A DNA stretch of 64,000 nt, taken from Paludibacteraceae bacterium (GTDB taxonomy: Bacteria; Bacteroidota; Bacteroidia; Bacteroidales; Paludibacteraceae). Location of the stretch: NCBI GenBank assembly GCA_024399545.1, contig JAKSNS010000001.1, positions 58,023 to 122,022 on the forward strand, given 5' to 3'. Below, one piece after another: positions 55,545 to 64,000 of the stretch (its first letter is position 1; each line of letters opens with the position of its first letter). A program made the translations under genes and the position numbers. The notes below the pieces were generated by a model. The model was not told the origin of the DNA. It ran no database searches and saw only the letters and a program-made list of their open reading frames with translations.

Positions 55545-56036
55545 TCATTGATATTCAGCACCATTTTCGGCAGCCTCACCATTCACCAATTCATCACCGA
55601 GGTCATACCCTCTCACCATCTTTCCTCCTTCCGCAATCATCCTAATCGTCCTCTCCAACTTTTCAAGGTTATCCTTCCTCGCTGTGGGTTTCAGTTCGCA
55701 CTCCCACACGGTGACGCAGTGCCATCCCATATTTCTCAGTCTCTCACGCACCTCTCCATCCCTCTCCTGGTTTCTCTCCACCTTCCTCTCCCAAAAAGCC
55801 ACATTCGTCTTTGGCTTTGAGTAACACCCTTTATGCCCATGCCAAAAACAACCGTTCACGAATAGGCAAATCCTGTACTTTCCCCTAAGCACCACATCTG
55901 GTTTTCCAGGCAATGACCTCACGTTCACGAGAAACCTGAACCCACGGTGCCACAAAAACCTCCGCACCAACATCTCGGGCTTGGTGTCTTTGCCACGGAT
56001 GGCAGACATAGTCTTATGCACCTGTTCCTGTGTCAT
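55545..56036 (-). CDS. vsr: Very short patch repair endonuclease (Vsr)
   Basis: The enzyme nicks at T:G mismatches caused by deamination of 5-methylcytosine. Motifs: MSAIRGKDTKPEMLVRRFLW, FLVNVRSLPGKPDVVLRGKYRICLFVNGCFWHGHKGC with the catalytic Asp and the zinc-type Cys/His set, and WHCVTVWECEL. From ATG 56036 it has 163 residues. An earlier in-frame ATG at 56072 would translate the right end of a MITE family and is rejected. No cytosine-5 methyltransferase is present in the window, so this copy is an orphan here. Confidence 0.92.
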   Translation of the reverse strand: MTQEQVHKTMSAIRGKDTKPEMLVRRFLWHRGFRFLVNVRSLPGKPDVVLRGKYRICLFVNGCFWHGHKGCYSKPKTNVAFWERKVERNQERDGEVRERLRNMGWHCVTVWECELKPTARKDNLEKLERTIRMIAEGGKMVRGYDLGDELVNGEAAENGAEYQ

Positions 56037-56040
56037 TTTT

Positions 56041-56077
56041 ATCGGTTCTATAAAGTTTCGTGTGTAATGCATCTATA
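56041..56077 (-). mobile_element. Right-end fragment of the MITE family, upstream of vsr
   Basis: On the minus strand TATAGATGCATTACACACG and AAACTTTATAGAACC match the right end of the element at 63718-63907 with few differences. No left end is seen. Confidence 0.75.
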
Positions 56078-56135
56078 AGCCATTAGCCGTTAGCCAGAAA
56101 AGCTCAGCCAAAAGCCAATGGCTAATAACTAATAG
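56072..56135 (-). repeat. GTTAGCCATTA-type repeat, copy f
   Basis: AAGCCATTAGCCGTTAGCC, then CAGCCAAAAGCCAATGGCT in the other direction, giving inverted copies of the element between vsr and trkH. Confidence 0.75.
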
Positions 56136-56139
56136 TTTT

Positions 56140-57609
56140 TCATCTTTTCCAAAACGATGGGGAGAAAAGCAGAAGGATAGTGAATAGTTCCAGACGGCCT
56201 ATAAGCATCAGGAACGACAAAATCCACTTACATGCTGCTGGGACGTTGGCATACGAACCTGCTGGTCCAAGGTCGCCAAGTGCTGGGCCCACATTCGAAA
56301 GCGAGGATATAGAAGAGCTGAGTGCGCTGATAGGGTCAAGACCCAACCCCATAAGCACAAGCGTAGAAGCGACAATAATCATCAGGAAAATGAAAATAAA
56401 GGCATGCACGTTGTTGACCACGGATTCAGGGACGACACGTCCATTGACACGGACTGGCATTACAGCCCTTGGGTGTATCATTCTGCGGAACTCATAGATA
56501 ACGTTCTTGGCGGCTATGTGCAGACGGATTATTTTTACGCCACCTGCCGTAGAACCTGCGCAACCGCCGAATATGCTCACCACGAAAACGAGCATCCACA
56601 ACAGGTAATGCCATGAGAGGTAATTGCAGGTAGAGAACCCTGAAGAGGTAATCAGCGATACAACGTTGAACAGCGCTGTGCGGAAGCAACGTTCCACGCC
56701 TGAGAAAGAGGCATTGTATGAATATGTGTATAGTCCACCTGTAACGATGCCTGCGGTTATGAGGATAATCCAAATAAACGCACGCACCTCCTCGTCACGT
56801 AAAAGGCGTTTCCTCTGCCTACGTATCACCACATTATACATAAGGGAGAAGTTGATGGACGAGATGAACATAAAGAAGATGATGATGTAGTGTATCGAAG
56901 GCGAAGCCCAGTAGCCTACTGATGCTGATTTTGTCGAGAAGCCTCCTGTCGATACTGTCGAAAGAGAGTGGCAGGTTGCGTCGAACCACCCCATACCGCA
57001 AATCATTAGAAGTACAGTCTGAACTACGGTAAACAGGAGATACATCTCCCAAAGTTTGCGTGCCGTGTCTTTGATACGTGGTTGTATTTTGTCGTATGTC
57101 GGACCTGTCACCTCAGCTTTGAAAACCGACATCCCTGAGCCGAACAGTGGGAAAATCGCCATCGAGAAGACCACAATACCCATACCGCCAAGCCACTGCA
57201 TCAGCGAACGCCAAAACAAAAGTCCCTTCGGGGTATGGTCAATGTCCGTAAGTATTGTCGCACCTGTGGTGGTAAAGCCAGACATAGTCTCAAAAAACGC
57301 ATCAGTTACGTTATCTATGGTGTCGTCGAGGATGAACGGCATCATGCCGAAAAACGAAAAGACAATCCAAACTATCGAGACAATCAGATAGCCCTCACGT
57401 GGTCCTATCTGCCGTGCCGAAGAGTAACCATATACACGTCCCACGACACCTGCCACGGCTGTAAAAGCCGTCGAAACCAAGAGGGGTATAACATCATGCC
57501 CACTGAAAACAAGCCCTACCAACGAAGCGACAAGCATGAACGCCGCCTCTATAAGGAGCAGCGCACCCATAATCTTCACCACTTGGCGCCAGTTGAAAGA
57601 CTTTGTCAT
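56140..57609 (-). CDS. trkH: TrkH potassium uptake membrane subunit
   Basis: The 489-residue channel-like protein has four M1-P-M2 repeats with the selectivity loops SGFTTTGAT, LSTVSTGGFST, ITSSGFSTCN and SLSNVGPALG. It imports potassium with TrkA. FGGCAGSTAGGVKIIRLHI is a further signature. Its ATG overlaps the stop of trkA (ATGA), so they form an operon. Confidence 0.96.
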   Translation of the reverse strand: MTKSFNWRQVVKIMGALLLIEAAFMLVASLVGLVFSGHDVIPLLVSTAFTAVAGVVGRVYGYSSARQIGPREGYLIVSIVWIVFSFFGMMPFILDDTIDNVTDAFFETMSGFTTTGATILTDIDHTPKGLLFWRSLMQWLGGMGIVVFSMAIFPLFGSGMSVFKAEVTGPTYDKIQPRIKDTARKLWEMYLLFTVVQTVLLMICGMGWFDATCHSLSTVSTGGFSTKSASVGYWASPSIHYIIIFFMFISSINFSLMYNVVIRRQRKRLLRDEEVRAFIWIILITAGIVTGGLYTYSYNASFSGVERCFRTALFNVVSLITSSGFSTCNYLSWHYLLWMLVFVVSIFGGCAGSTAGGVKIIRLHIAAKNVIYEFRRMIHPRAVMPVRVNGRVVPESVVNNVHAFIFIFLMIIVASTLVLMGLGLDPISALSSSISSLSNVGPALGDLGPAGSYANVPAACKWILSFLMLIGRLELFTILLLFSPSFWKR

Positions 57610-58940
57610 TTCTCGAAAAACTTTGATATTTTTGGTGCGGCTGATGCCTTGCAGAAAATCACGACATGGTCGCCCGGTGCTATCACCGAATTACCATTCA
57701 CCACAGACCCTACACCGTCACGCACCAAGCCACCGATATTAACATCCGAAGGAAGTTTCAGATCTCTAATGCGCGACTTCGTAATCTTGTCGCCCGACTT
57801 CGCCTCGAACTCAATCACCTGAGCGTCCGAATACGTCAGGCACTGCACGTCATGCGTATCCTCGTCCAAAGTCTGCTGGTAGATATATGACGCAGCGGTC
57901 AGTTTCTTGTTAATTATCGTACCAATATCCAGGTTATCCGCAAGCTCGATATAATCCACATTCTCCACCTGTGCTATGGTCTTACGGATACCGAGCCTTT
58001 TCGCTGCCAGGCAAGCCAACACGTTAGCCTCCGAATTATTCGTCACAGCCACGAAAGCGTCCGCATCCTCGATACCCTCATCCTTCAGCAAATCCATATT
58101 CCTTCCGTCGCCGTAGATAATCAGCGTGTCAACTTCGTCCGCCAACTTATAGCAACGACTGCGGTCAGACTCGATAATCTTAACGTTGATATTCGACGGC
58201 AGGTACTGCACCACCTTGATGGCAATCTTCGAGCCGCCCATAATAATAACATTGTTGATAGGGAACTGCGACTTACCTGCAGCCACCCTCACATACTCCA
58301 GGTTCTGCTTCGTCGTGATGAAATATACGAGGTCATTCGCCTCAATCTCGTCATTACCGCCTGGGATGATAGTCTCGTTGCGGCGTTTCACGGCAACGAT
58401 ACGGAACTTATCGTGGTTGAAAAAACCTGTCTTGAAAGGCTTATTGATAATCTCGGCGTTATTTCGCACCTTGATGCAGACCAGCACCAGGGCATCGTCG
58501 CAAAACGAGCGGAACTCGCGGATCCAGCTCCTCTGCACCGACTGCACAATCTCCGTAGCCACCAGCATCTCTGGGTAGATCAGAGCGTCGATACCCATAC
58601 GGCGGAACATCTCCTTATTCTTCGGCAGCAGGTACTCATAATTGTCAATCCTCGCCACCGTCCTCTTTGCGCCCAGATTAGCCGCCAGCAGGCATGAATT
58701 AATATTGGTACTCTCGTAAGGGGTCACGGCGATGAAAAGGTTGCACCCCCTCACGCCGCACATCAGCAACTCCCCTGGCGAAGTCGAATCCCCAACCTGG
58801 GTCATAATATCGTACGCACTGTCCAGATCCCTCAACCTCTCCTCATCCCTATCCAAAAGGACGATCTCGTGGTTATCGTTCGAAAGCATCTTAGCCACAT
58901 GACGGCCCACGTTACCTGCTCCTGCAATGATTATACGCAT
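57606..58940 (-). CDS. trkA: TrkA potassium uptake regulatory subunit
   Basis: The 444-residue cytoplasmic protein has two RCK units, each with a nucleotide-binding Rossmann fold: GAGNVG at residues 7-12 and VIIMGGSKIAIKV near 229, plus TrkA-C domains after each. NAD(H) or ATP binding gates TrkH. Gene order trkA-trkH with a 4-bp overlap is typical. Confidence 0.96.
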   Translation of the reverse strand: MRIIIAGAGNVGRHVAKMLSNDNHEIVLLDRDEERLRDLDSAYDIMTQVGDSTSPGELLMCGVRGCNLFIAVTPYESTNINSCLLAANLGAKRTVARIDNYEYLLPKNKEMFRRMGIDALIYPEMLVATEIVQSVQRSWIREFRSFCDDALVLVCIKVRNNAEIINKPFKTGFFNHDKFRIVAVKRRNETIIPGGNDEIEANDLVYFITTKQNLEYVRVAAGKSQFPINNVIIMGGSKIAIKVVQYLPSNINVKIIESDRSRCYKLADEVDTLIIYGDGRNMDLLKDEGIEDADAFVAVTNNSEANVLACLAAKRLGIRKTIAQVENVDYIELADNLDIGTIINKKLTAASYIYQQTLDEDTHDVQCLTYSDAQVIEFEAKSGDKITKSRIRDLKLPSDVNIGGLVRDGVGSVVNGNSVIAPGDHVVIFCKASAAPKISKFFEK

Positions 58941-58960
58941 AACTTTATTTATTTTTGTCG

Positions 58961-59005
58961 GTAGAGACGCGACATGCCACGTCTCTACTAATGGCTAATG
59001 GCCAA
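58961..59005. repeat. GTAGAGACG palindrome copy 3 joined to a GTTAGCC-type repeat
   Basis: GTAGAGACG (58961-58969) and CGTCTCTAC (58980-58988) are inverted arms; CTAATGGCTAATGGC follows, which on the minus strand supplies the last codons and stop of dxs. Confidence 0.87.
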
Positions 59006-60874
59006 CGAACGGATACTATTGTAAATCCCCTCCTCATCCAGTTTCAGCATGTGATACAACTCGGCGGGCGAGCCATGCTCCACGAACGTATCTGGGATAC
59101 CTAAACGATGTATTCTTGGTCTATACCCATGGTCATTCATCCACTCCCCCACTGCGCTACCCACACCACCTGCCACCACGCCATCCTCGATCGTGAACAC
59201 AGTCTCGAACCTCTCACCCACCTCCTTCAGCAGCTCCTCGTCCAGTGGCTTCACGAAACGCAGGTCATACACCGCTATCTCCTTATCTTCAAAACGCTCC
59301 GCCGCCCTCAGTGCAGTGAGCAGCAGCGGACCAACCCCCACAATGCACGTTCCACGACCATTCCTCAACCTATCTCCACGACCTATCTCCACCACCTTCA
59401 TCTCATTATGCCAATCGGTCAGCGAACCGTTCCCCCTTGGGTAACGGATAACCCATGGGCCACAATCCGAACGTACGGCAGTCAGCATCAGGTCACGCAA
59501 CTCATGCTCATTCCTTGGAGCGGCTATCGTCAAGTTAGGCACAGGACGGAACATCGCTATATCGAACATACCGTGATGCGTCGCCCCGTCATTACCAACT
59601 ATTCCAGCACGGTCAAGGCAGAAAATCACCTTCAGCCCTTGCAGGGCGGTATCGTGTATCACACCGTCGTAAGCCCTCTGCATAAACGAAGAATAGATAT
59701 TGCAGAACGGGATCAACCCCTCCTTAGCCAGACCTGCGGCAAAAGTCACCGCATGACCCTCGGCAATCCCAACGTCGAACGTACGGTCAGGCATAGCCTT
59801 CATCATTATATTCATCGAGCAACCAGAAGGCATTGCTGGGGTGATACCCACTATACGCTCATCCTGCTCTGCCAATTCAAGCAGGGTATTCCCGAAAACA
59901 TCTTGGAACTTCGGTGGTGTCGCCCCCTTCTCCTTCTTTATTCTCTCGCCAGTCCTAACGTCAAACTCCCCTGGTGCGTGCCATATTGTTTCGTTCCTCT
60001 CGGCTGGTTCGTAGCCCTTACCCTTTTGGGTAATGATATGCAACACCTTAGCACCGCGATGCCTCTTCAGTTCACGCAAAGTCTTCACCAGAGCCTCCAC
60101 GTCGTGGCCATCCACAGGACCGAAATATCGGATATTCAGCCCCTCGAAGACATTATTGCCGGTGTCTGCCGTATGCAGTCCCTTCAGCGAATTGCCAAAA
60201 CGTATCGCCTTGTTTCGTTTAGCCTCGTCCATCAATCCCACCTTATCCAGCAACCTGTACCCCAACCAGCGCAACCTGTTGTACTTATGCGACAAATGTA
60301 TAGAGGTCAAGAACTTGCTCATTCCTCCCCTTATTGGGTCTATAGCCATGTGGTTATCGTTCAGCACTATCAGCAGGTCGTTATCGTTTGTCGAGGCATT
60401 ATTAATTCCCTCGTAAGCCAAACCGCCAGTCAACGCTCCGTCGCCTATAACAGCTACCACCTGCCTCCTCTTCTCACCTTTCAGCTTTGTTGCAATTGCC
60501 ATACCCAAGGCTGCCGAAATTGACGTTGAGGAGTGTCCTGTGCCAAACGAGTCGTACTCGCTCTCCTTAGGCAAAGGGAAACCGCTAATTCCCTTGAACA
60601 TACGGTTAGTCTTGAAAGCCTCGCGTCTTCCTGTCAAAATCTTATGTGCATAAGCCTGATGTCCCACGTCCCAAACTACTCTGTCGTAGGGTGTATCAAA
60701 CACATAATGAATAGCCACGGTCAGTTCCACCACCCCTAATGACGCACCAAGGTGTCCTGGGTTATGCGCCAACTGCTCTATTATGTAATTTCTCAGTTCC
60801 TGACAGACCGCAGGTAAATCGGTGGTTTTTAGTTTCTTGAGGTCTTCAGGCGAATCAATCTTCTCTATATACAT
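58988..60874 (-). CDS. dxs: 1-deoxy-D-xylulose-5-phosphate synthase
   Basis: The first enzyme of the MEP isoprenoid pathway joins pyruvate and glyceraldehyde-3-phosphate with thiamine diphosphate. The 628-residue protein has GDGALTGG at 144-151 and NDN at 172-174 for the cofactor, and [18 protein letters not shown] in the transketolase-like middle domain. The last residues LAISH are unusual and come from the GCCATTAGC repeat, which also carries the stop. The promoter lies at 60895. Confidence 0.96.
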   Translation of the reverse strand: MYIEKIDSPEDLKKLKTTDLPAVCQELRNYIIEQLAHNPGHLGASLGVVELTVAIHYVFDTPYDRVVWDVGHQAYAHKILTGRREAFKTNRMFKGISGFPLPKESEYDSFGTGHSSTSISAALGMAIATKLKGEKRRQVVAVIGDGALTGGLAYEGINNASTNDNDLLIVLNDNHMAIDPIRGGMSKFLTSIHLSHKYNRLRWLGYRLLDKVGLMDEAKRNKAIRFGNSLKGLHTADTGNNVFEGLNIRYFGPVDGHDVEALVKTLRELKRHRGAKVLHIITQKGKGYEPAERNETIWHAPGEFDVRTGERIKKEKGATPPKFQDVFGNTLLELAEQDERIVGITPAMPSGCSMNIMMKAMPDRTFDVGIAEGHAVTFAAGLAKEGLIPFCNIYSSFMQRAYDGVIHDTALQGLKVIFCLDRAGIVGNDGATHHGMFDIAMFRPVPNLTIAAPRNEHELRDLMLTAVRSDCGPWVIRYPRGNGSLTDWHNEMKVVEIGRGDRLRNGRGTCIVGVGPLLLTALRAAERFEDKEIAVYDLRFVKPLDEELLKEVGERFETVFTIEDGVVAGGVGSAVGEWMNDHGYRPRIHRLGIPDTFVEHGSPAELYHMLKLDEEGIYNSIRSLAISH

Positions 60875-60894
60875 TTTACGTTATAATTCAAACC

Positions 60895-60926
60895 GCAAAG
60901 GTAATGAGAAAAAATGAGATTTCAAA
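60895..60926 (-). promoter_or_regulatory. dxs promoter
   Basis: TTTG (minus, 60923-60926), 19-bp spacer, TACCTTTGC (60895-60903). Confidence 0.87.
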
Positions 60927-60971
60927 GAAAATCGGTTGGAATTTTTTCGACAAAATAATTTTGCGAAAAGC

Positions 60972-61004
60972 TTTGTTATTGTCGAAAAAAATTCTTACCT
61001 TTGC
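60972..61004 (+). promoter_or_regulatory. Promoter of the coiled-coil gene and zapA
   Basis: TTTG (60972-60975), 20-bp spacer, TACCTTTGC (60996-61004). Confidence 0.87.
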
Positions 61005-61034
61005 GGTGCAGTTTGTAGTATATCACTGAGCAAA

Positions 61035-61328
61035 GTGGAAGAAGCGAAAAAAACATTACTTGAACGAGTCAAAGAGCTGAAAGACAGCCTAAAGATTGCA
61101 GAGAGCAAGAATAAGGCGCATGAAGCCAAGATTGAGGAGCTGCAAATGAAGTTAGCCGAAATCCGTTCGAGTAACGCCAAATTGAAGTCAGATTATGAAA
61201 GGCTGAAAATGGCGAGGGCTTATGCATGGGACGAAAAAAGCAAACGCAACGCCACACTCAGAATAAACAACATTGTGCATGAAATAGATAGTTGTCTCGC
61301 CCTACTTCGACAAGATATGAATGTGTGA
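61035..61328 (+). CDS. Small coiled-coil protein upstream of zapA
   Basis: From GTG 61035 the 97-residue protein is an almost continuous charged helix with heptad spacing (VEEAKKTLLERVKELKDSLK, AKIEELQMKLAEIRSSNAKL). Its position just before zapA, and its ZapB-like appearance, suggest a cell-division role, but this is inference. The promoter ends at 61004, which rules out the in-frame ATG at 60936; the GTG is the first plausible start. Confidence 0.72.
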   Translation: MEEAKKTLLERVKELKDSLKIAESKNKAHEAKIEELQMKLAEIRSSNAKLKSDYERLKMARAYAWDEKSKRNATLRINNIVHEIDSCLALLRQDMNV

Positions 61329-61355
61329 AACTGGGTATTCAATAATGTTTAAGGC

Positions 61356-61586
61356 ATGACCATCAAAGTAAACATCAACGGCATAGTGAGCAAACTCGAC
61401 GTTGAGGAAGAAGAGGAGAAAGATTTCCGCGATGCTGGCAAAATGGTTGTTGAGTTGATTGGCACATACCGTAAACGGTTTGGTCGCTTGCCAGAAGAGG
61501 AGATACTTACTCGTGTGGCTCTTGACCTAGCGGTTAATTTAGTGAAGAACGAGAAAGAACTTGCCGAGATTGAAGAGGTGCTGTAA
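61356..61586 (+). CDS. zapA: ZapA family cell-division protein
   Basis: The 76-residue protein has the ZapA opening TIKVNINGIVSKLDVEEEEE, followed by an EKDFRDAGKMVVELIGTYR helix and a C-terminal coiled coil. ZapA bundles FtsZ filaments. It is short compared with E. coli ZapA but of normal size for Bacteroidota. It follows the coiled-coil gene by 27 bp and precedes rny. Confidence 0.83.
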   Translation: MTIKVNINGIVSKLDVEEEEEKDFRDAGKMVVELIGTYRKRFGRLPEEEILTRVALDLAVNLVKNEKELAEIEEVL

Positions 61587-61699
61587 CGTGCCGTAGTCCA
61601 CTATCTATTTCTCATTGATTTTTAGTGCTTTAATTTCTCAAGAATCCTGGTATTGCCAGTATTCTGACTGTTTTTTGTATAACTAAACAACTATATTTT

Positions 61700-63262
61700 A
61701 TGCCAGTATTAATAATTGTATTATTATCCGTGGTTGGAGCCGCTGTCGGTGGAAGTGTCGCCTACTTCGTAGTGAAGGGGACACTGAAGAGCAAAGTGGC
61801 CCGCCGCATACAGCAAGTGGAAGAGGAGGCTGAGACCCTCAAACGCAATAAGCTATTGGAAGCCAAGGAGAAATTTCTCAACATGAAGGCTGAGTTCGAC
61901 AAGAACATCTCAGAACGCAACTCGAAAATCCAGCAGGCGGAGAACAGAGCCCAGCAGGCGGAACAGCGAGCCAACCAGAAAGAGCAGCAGGTCAACCAGA
62001 AGCTCAAAGAGGTGGAACGCAAGATAGCCGAAAACGACACAGCACGCGAGAACCTAACAAAACAGACAGAGCAGGTTGAGCAGAAGAAGGTCGAGTTGGA
62101 GGCACTCCATGTTAAGGCAAACGAGAAACTTGCCACTATAGCAGGTCTCACGCCTGAACAAGCCAAGCAGCAACTCATCGACAACATCCGCGACGAGGCT
62201 AAAACCGAGGCAATGGCGTATGTCAACGAGGTGATGGAAGATGCGAAACTGAACGCCAACAAAGAGGCTAAGCGCATCATCGTGCAGACCATCCAACGAG
62301 TTGCCACAGAGACAGCCATAGAGAACTCCGTGACTGTGTTCAACATTGACAACGATGAGGTTAAGGGACGTATCATAGGTCGTGAGGGACGTAACATCCG
62401 TGCCTTGGAGGCTGCGACGGGCGTTGAGATTATCGTTGACGACACCCCAGAGGCCATCGTGCTTTCGGGCTTTGACCCAGTACGCCGCGAGATTGCCCGT
62501 CTGGCATTGCACCAGTTGGTAGTCGATGGACGTATCCACCCTGCAAGAATCGAGGAGGTTGTGGCGAAAACCCGTAAGCAGGTGGAGGAAGAGATTGTGG
62601 AGGTGGGCAAACGCACCACGATAGACCTTGGTATTCACGGACTTCACCCAGAGCTGATTAGGTTGATTGGTAAGATGAAATACCGCTCATCGTATGGTCA
62701 GAACCTTTTGCAGCACGCACGCGAGACAGCGAACCTGTGCGCCATCATGGCGGCAGAGTTGGGACTTAACCCAGAGAAAGCTAAACGTGCAGGTCTTTTG
62801 CACGATATTGGCAAGGTGCCAGACGACCAGCCAGAGTTGCCACACGCAATACTGGGTATGAACCTGGCCGAGAGATACAAGGAGAAACCAGACGTATGCA
62901 ACGCCGTTGGAGCACACCACGACGAGGTAGAGATGAAGACCCTTCTTGCGCCAATAGTACAGGTTTGCGACGCCATCTCAGGCGCACGCCCAGGCGCACG
63001 ACGCGAGATTGTAGAGGCATATATCAAACGACTGAACGACCTTGAGAACCTGGCACTCTCCTACCCTGGCGTGGTCAAGACATACGCCATTCAGGCAGGT
63101 CGCGAGTTACGCGTAATCGTAGGTGCGGACAAGGTTGACGATAAGACGGTGGAGACACTGTCGTACGACATAGCAAAGAGGATACAGGACGAGATGACCT
63201 ACCCTGGACAGGTTAAGATAACCGTTATCAGGGAGACTCGGTCTGTTTCGTATGCTAAGTGA
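61700..63262 (+). CDS. rny: Ribonuclease Y
   Basis: The 520-residue membrane-anchored endoribonuclease starts mRNA decay. An N-terminal helix ([21 protein letters not shown]) is followed by a long Glu/Gln-rich coiled coil (about 30-150), a KH domain ([20 protein letters not shown], near 222) and an HD domain with His368-Asp369 in [11 protein letters not shown]. All expected parts are present. Confidence 0.97.
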   Translation: MPVLIIVLLSVVGAAVGGSVAYFVVKGTLKSKVARRIQQVEEEAETLKRNKLLEAKEKFLNMKAEFDKNISERNSKIQQAENRAQQAEQRANQKEQQVNQKLKEVERKIAENDTARENLTKQTEQVEQKKVELEALHVKANEKLATIAGLTPEQAKQQLIDNIRDEAKTEAMAYVNEVMEDAKLNANKEAKRIIVQTIQRVATETAIENSVTVFNIDNDEVKGRIIGREGRNIRALEAATGVEIIVDDTPEAIVLSGFDPVRREIARLALHQLVVDGRIHPARIEEVVAKTRKQVEEEIVEVGKRTTIDLGIHGLHPELIRLIGKMKYRSSYGQNLLQHARETANLCAIMAAELGLNPEKAKRAGLLHDIGKVPDDQPELPHAILGMNLAERYKEKPDVCNAVGAHHDEVEMKTLLAPIVQVCDAISGARPGARREIVEAYIKRLNDLENLALSYPGVVKTYAIQAGRELRVIVGADKVDDKTVETLSYDIAKRIQDEMTYPGQVKITVIRETRSVSYAK

Positions 63263-63273
63263 TGATGAGAAAA

Positions 63274-63671
63274 GGGGCTGCCTGGTTTTGACGGCGGGCT
63301 GAAGAGGTATGTAAGCATGCAGCGCATCACCCAATAAGCGCTTAATAAATTAAGGGGCAACAAAATAACTGGCGAAAATACTATCGCACTCGCTGCTTGA
63401 TTGAAGTTCAGTAGATCAGCTTTATTCTCCGACACACTGGAGAACGAGACATCTCTCAGTTGCCCAGACCTTGAGGCGGACTGGTTCATAGAGGTGCTGG
63501 AATATCAGGGTTAGTGCTGTCAGAGCTGCGATGACGGTGCGAAAACAAAGCAGATAAGGCAACGGTTGGTGGCTCTGGTCTTGCCGCTGCACGAAAATGA
63601 AGGCAGAGATAAGCATGTAGAAAGCGTATTGCTTCCCCGTTCGGACACGGGTTCGACTCCCGTCAGCTCCA
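63274..63671 (+). ncRNA. ssrA: tmRNA (SsrA)
   Basis: The 5' end GGGGCTG pairs with CAGCTCC near the 3' end (63664-63670), forming the acceptor stem; GGTTCGACTCCCG before it is the T-arm. CCA is not encoded. The tag frame at 63371-63400 reads GENTIALAA followed by a stop. The gene releases stalled ribosomes and tags the products for proteolysis. The 3' pairing, T-arm and tag together make this secure. Confidence 0.96.
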
Positions 63672-63676
63672 CGTAA

Positions 63677-63716
63677 AAGCCGCCATTGCAGAGGATTGCA
63701 ATGGCGGCTTTTTTTT
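63677..63716 (+). terminator. Terminator after tmRNA
   Basis: AAGCCGCCATTGCA (63677-63690), 6-nt loop, TGCAATGGCGGCTT (63697-63710), then a run of Ts. Confidence 0.95.
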
Positions 63717-63717
63717 A

Positions 63718-63907
63718 GGTTCTATAACGAATTGAATGGGTAAGTTCGCCTAAGCGGTAAGCAAGGTGCATCTTAGCAAAAGAATTGTTACAGAGTCATA
63801 GTTCTCATAGAACGCTACGCTTTTCCAGATGTTCTGGAAATTCCAGATATAGAAAATGCTTTGGGGGATGGCCTATAGATGTATTACACACGAAACATTA
63901 TAGAGCC
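63718..63907. mobile_element. MITE family copy 2, after the tmRNA terminator
   Basis: The 190-bp segment starts GGTTCTATAACGAATTGA and ends ACACGAAACATTATAGAGCC, closely matching the two ends of the element in the DUF1016 gene. The interiors differ. I see no target duplication, so it may be old, or a rearranged copy. Confidence 0.75.
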
Positions 63908-63947
63908 ATTATTATCATTATAACTATAGAGCCATTAATTAACATTT

Positions 63948-64000
63948 AAGTCAGGGTTAAATAATAAATTGGTACGATTTGAAAAGCATATATTGTTTGG
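63948..64000 (+). repeat. 53-bp dispersed repeat, copy 2 (runs to the window edge)
   Basis: Matches 8044-8096 at 51 of 53 positions. Continuation beyond the window is likely. Confidence 0.85.

Overview
The window looks like a chromosomal segment of an uncultured Bacteroidales bacterium. The evidence is many promoters of the Bacteroidota type (TTTG, 19-20 bp, TAnnTTTG), surface proteins ending in type IX secretion sorting domains, a two-subunit methylmalonyl-CoA mutase, class I fumarase, Omp28 and TlpA lipoproteins, and a tmRNA tag ending ALAA. The family cannot be fixed from sequence alone.

Layout: (1) 1-8.0 kb, one rightward run: collagen-like protein (cut by the window edge), chorismate mutase, era, leuS, YitT transporter and a secreted C10 cysteine protease. 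(2) 8.0-15.4 kb, an accessory island: a gene-free stretch full of dispersed repeats, an amidase remnant, a DUF1016 nuclease gene broken by a small transposon-like insertion with an 8-bp target duplication, a PIN / Xre-ImmA pair flanked by 74-bp direct repeats copied from the 3' end of the neighbouring gene, an MmeI-like restriction-modification enzyme, and a small membrane protein. (3) 15.2-16.7 kb, a DUF4143 ATPase with four 33-bp tandem repeats just upstream of its promoter. (4) 16.9-39.8 kb, mainly metabolism and envelope: mutB-mutA, DUF2971, Omp28, a beta-barrel, a leftward operon (AsmA-like giant, AlaX, TlpA lipoprotein, GNAT), fumarase, topB, adenine deaminase and a large T9SS leucine-rich-repeat protein. 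(5) 40.1-54.4 kb, an exopolysaccharide cluster: flippase, polymerase, five glycosyltransferases, ATP-grasp, PaaK-like adenylate-forming enzyme, an alpha/alpha-barrel protein and a Wzc-type tyrosine kinase. (6) 54.4-64 kb, GH28-like protein, Vsr nuclease, TrkHA potassium uptake, dxs, zapA region, rny and tmRNA.

The polysaccharide cluster forms a plausible Wzx/Wzy pathway: lipid-linked repeat units are built by the glycosyltransferases, flipped, polymerised and length-controlled by the tyrosine kinase. No initiating phosphoglycosyltransferase or outer-membrane exporter is in the window.

The most unusual content is the density of short repeat families: a MITE with 12-bp inverted termini, a 93-bp element found three times in the 8-kb gap and twice between convergent genes, 11-bp and 33-bp tandem arrays, palindromes inserted inside coding sequence, and a GTTAGCCATTAGC-type element that repeatedly sits exactly on stop codons and supplies the last residues of several proteins.
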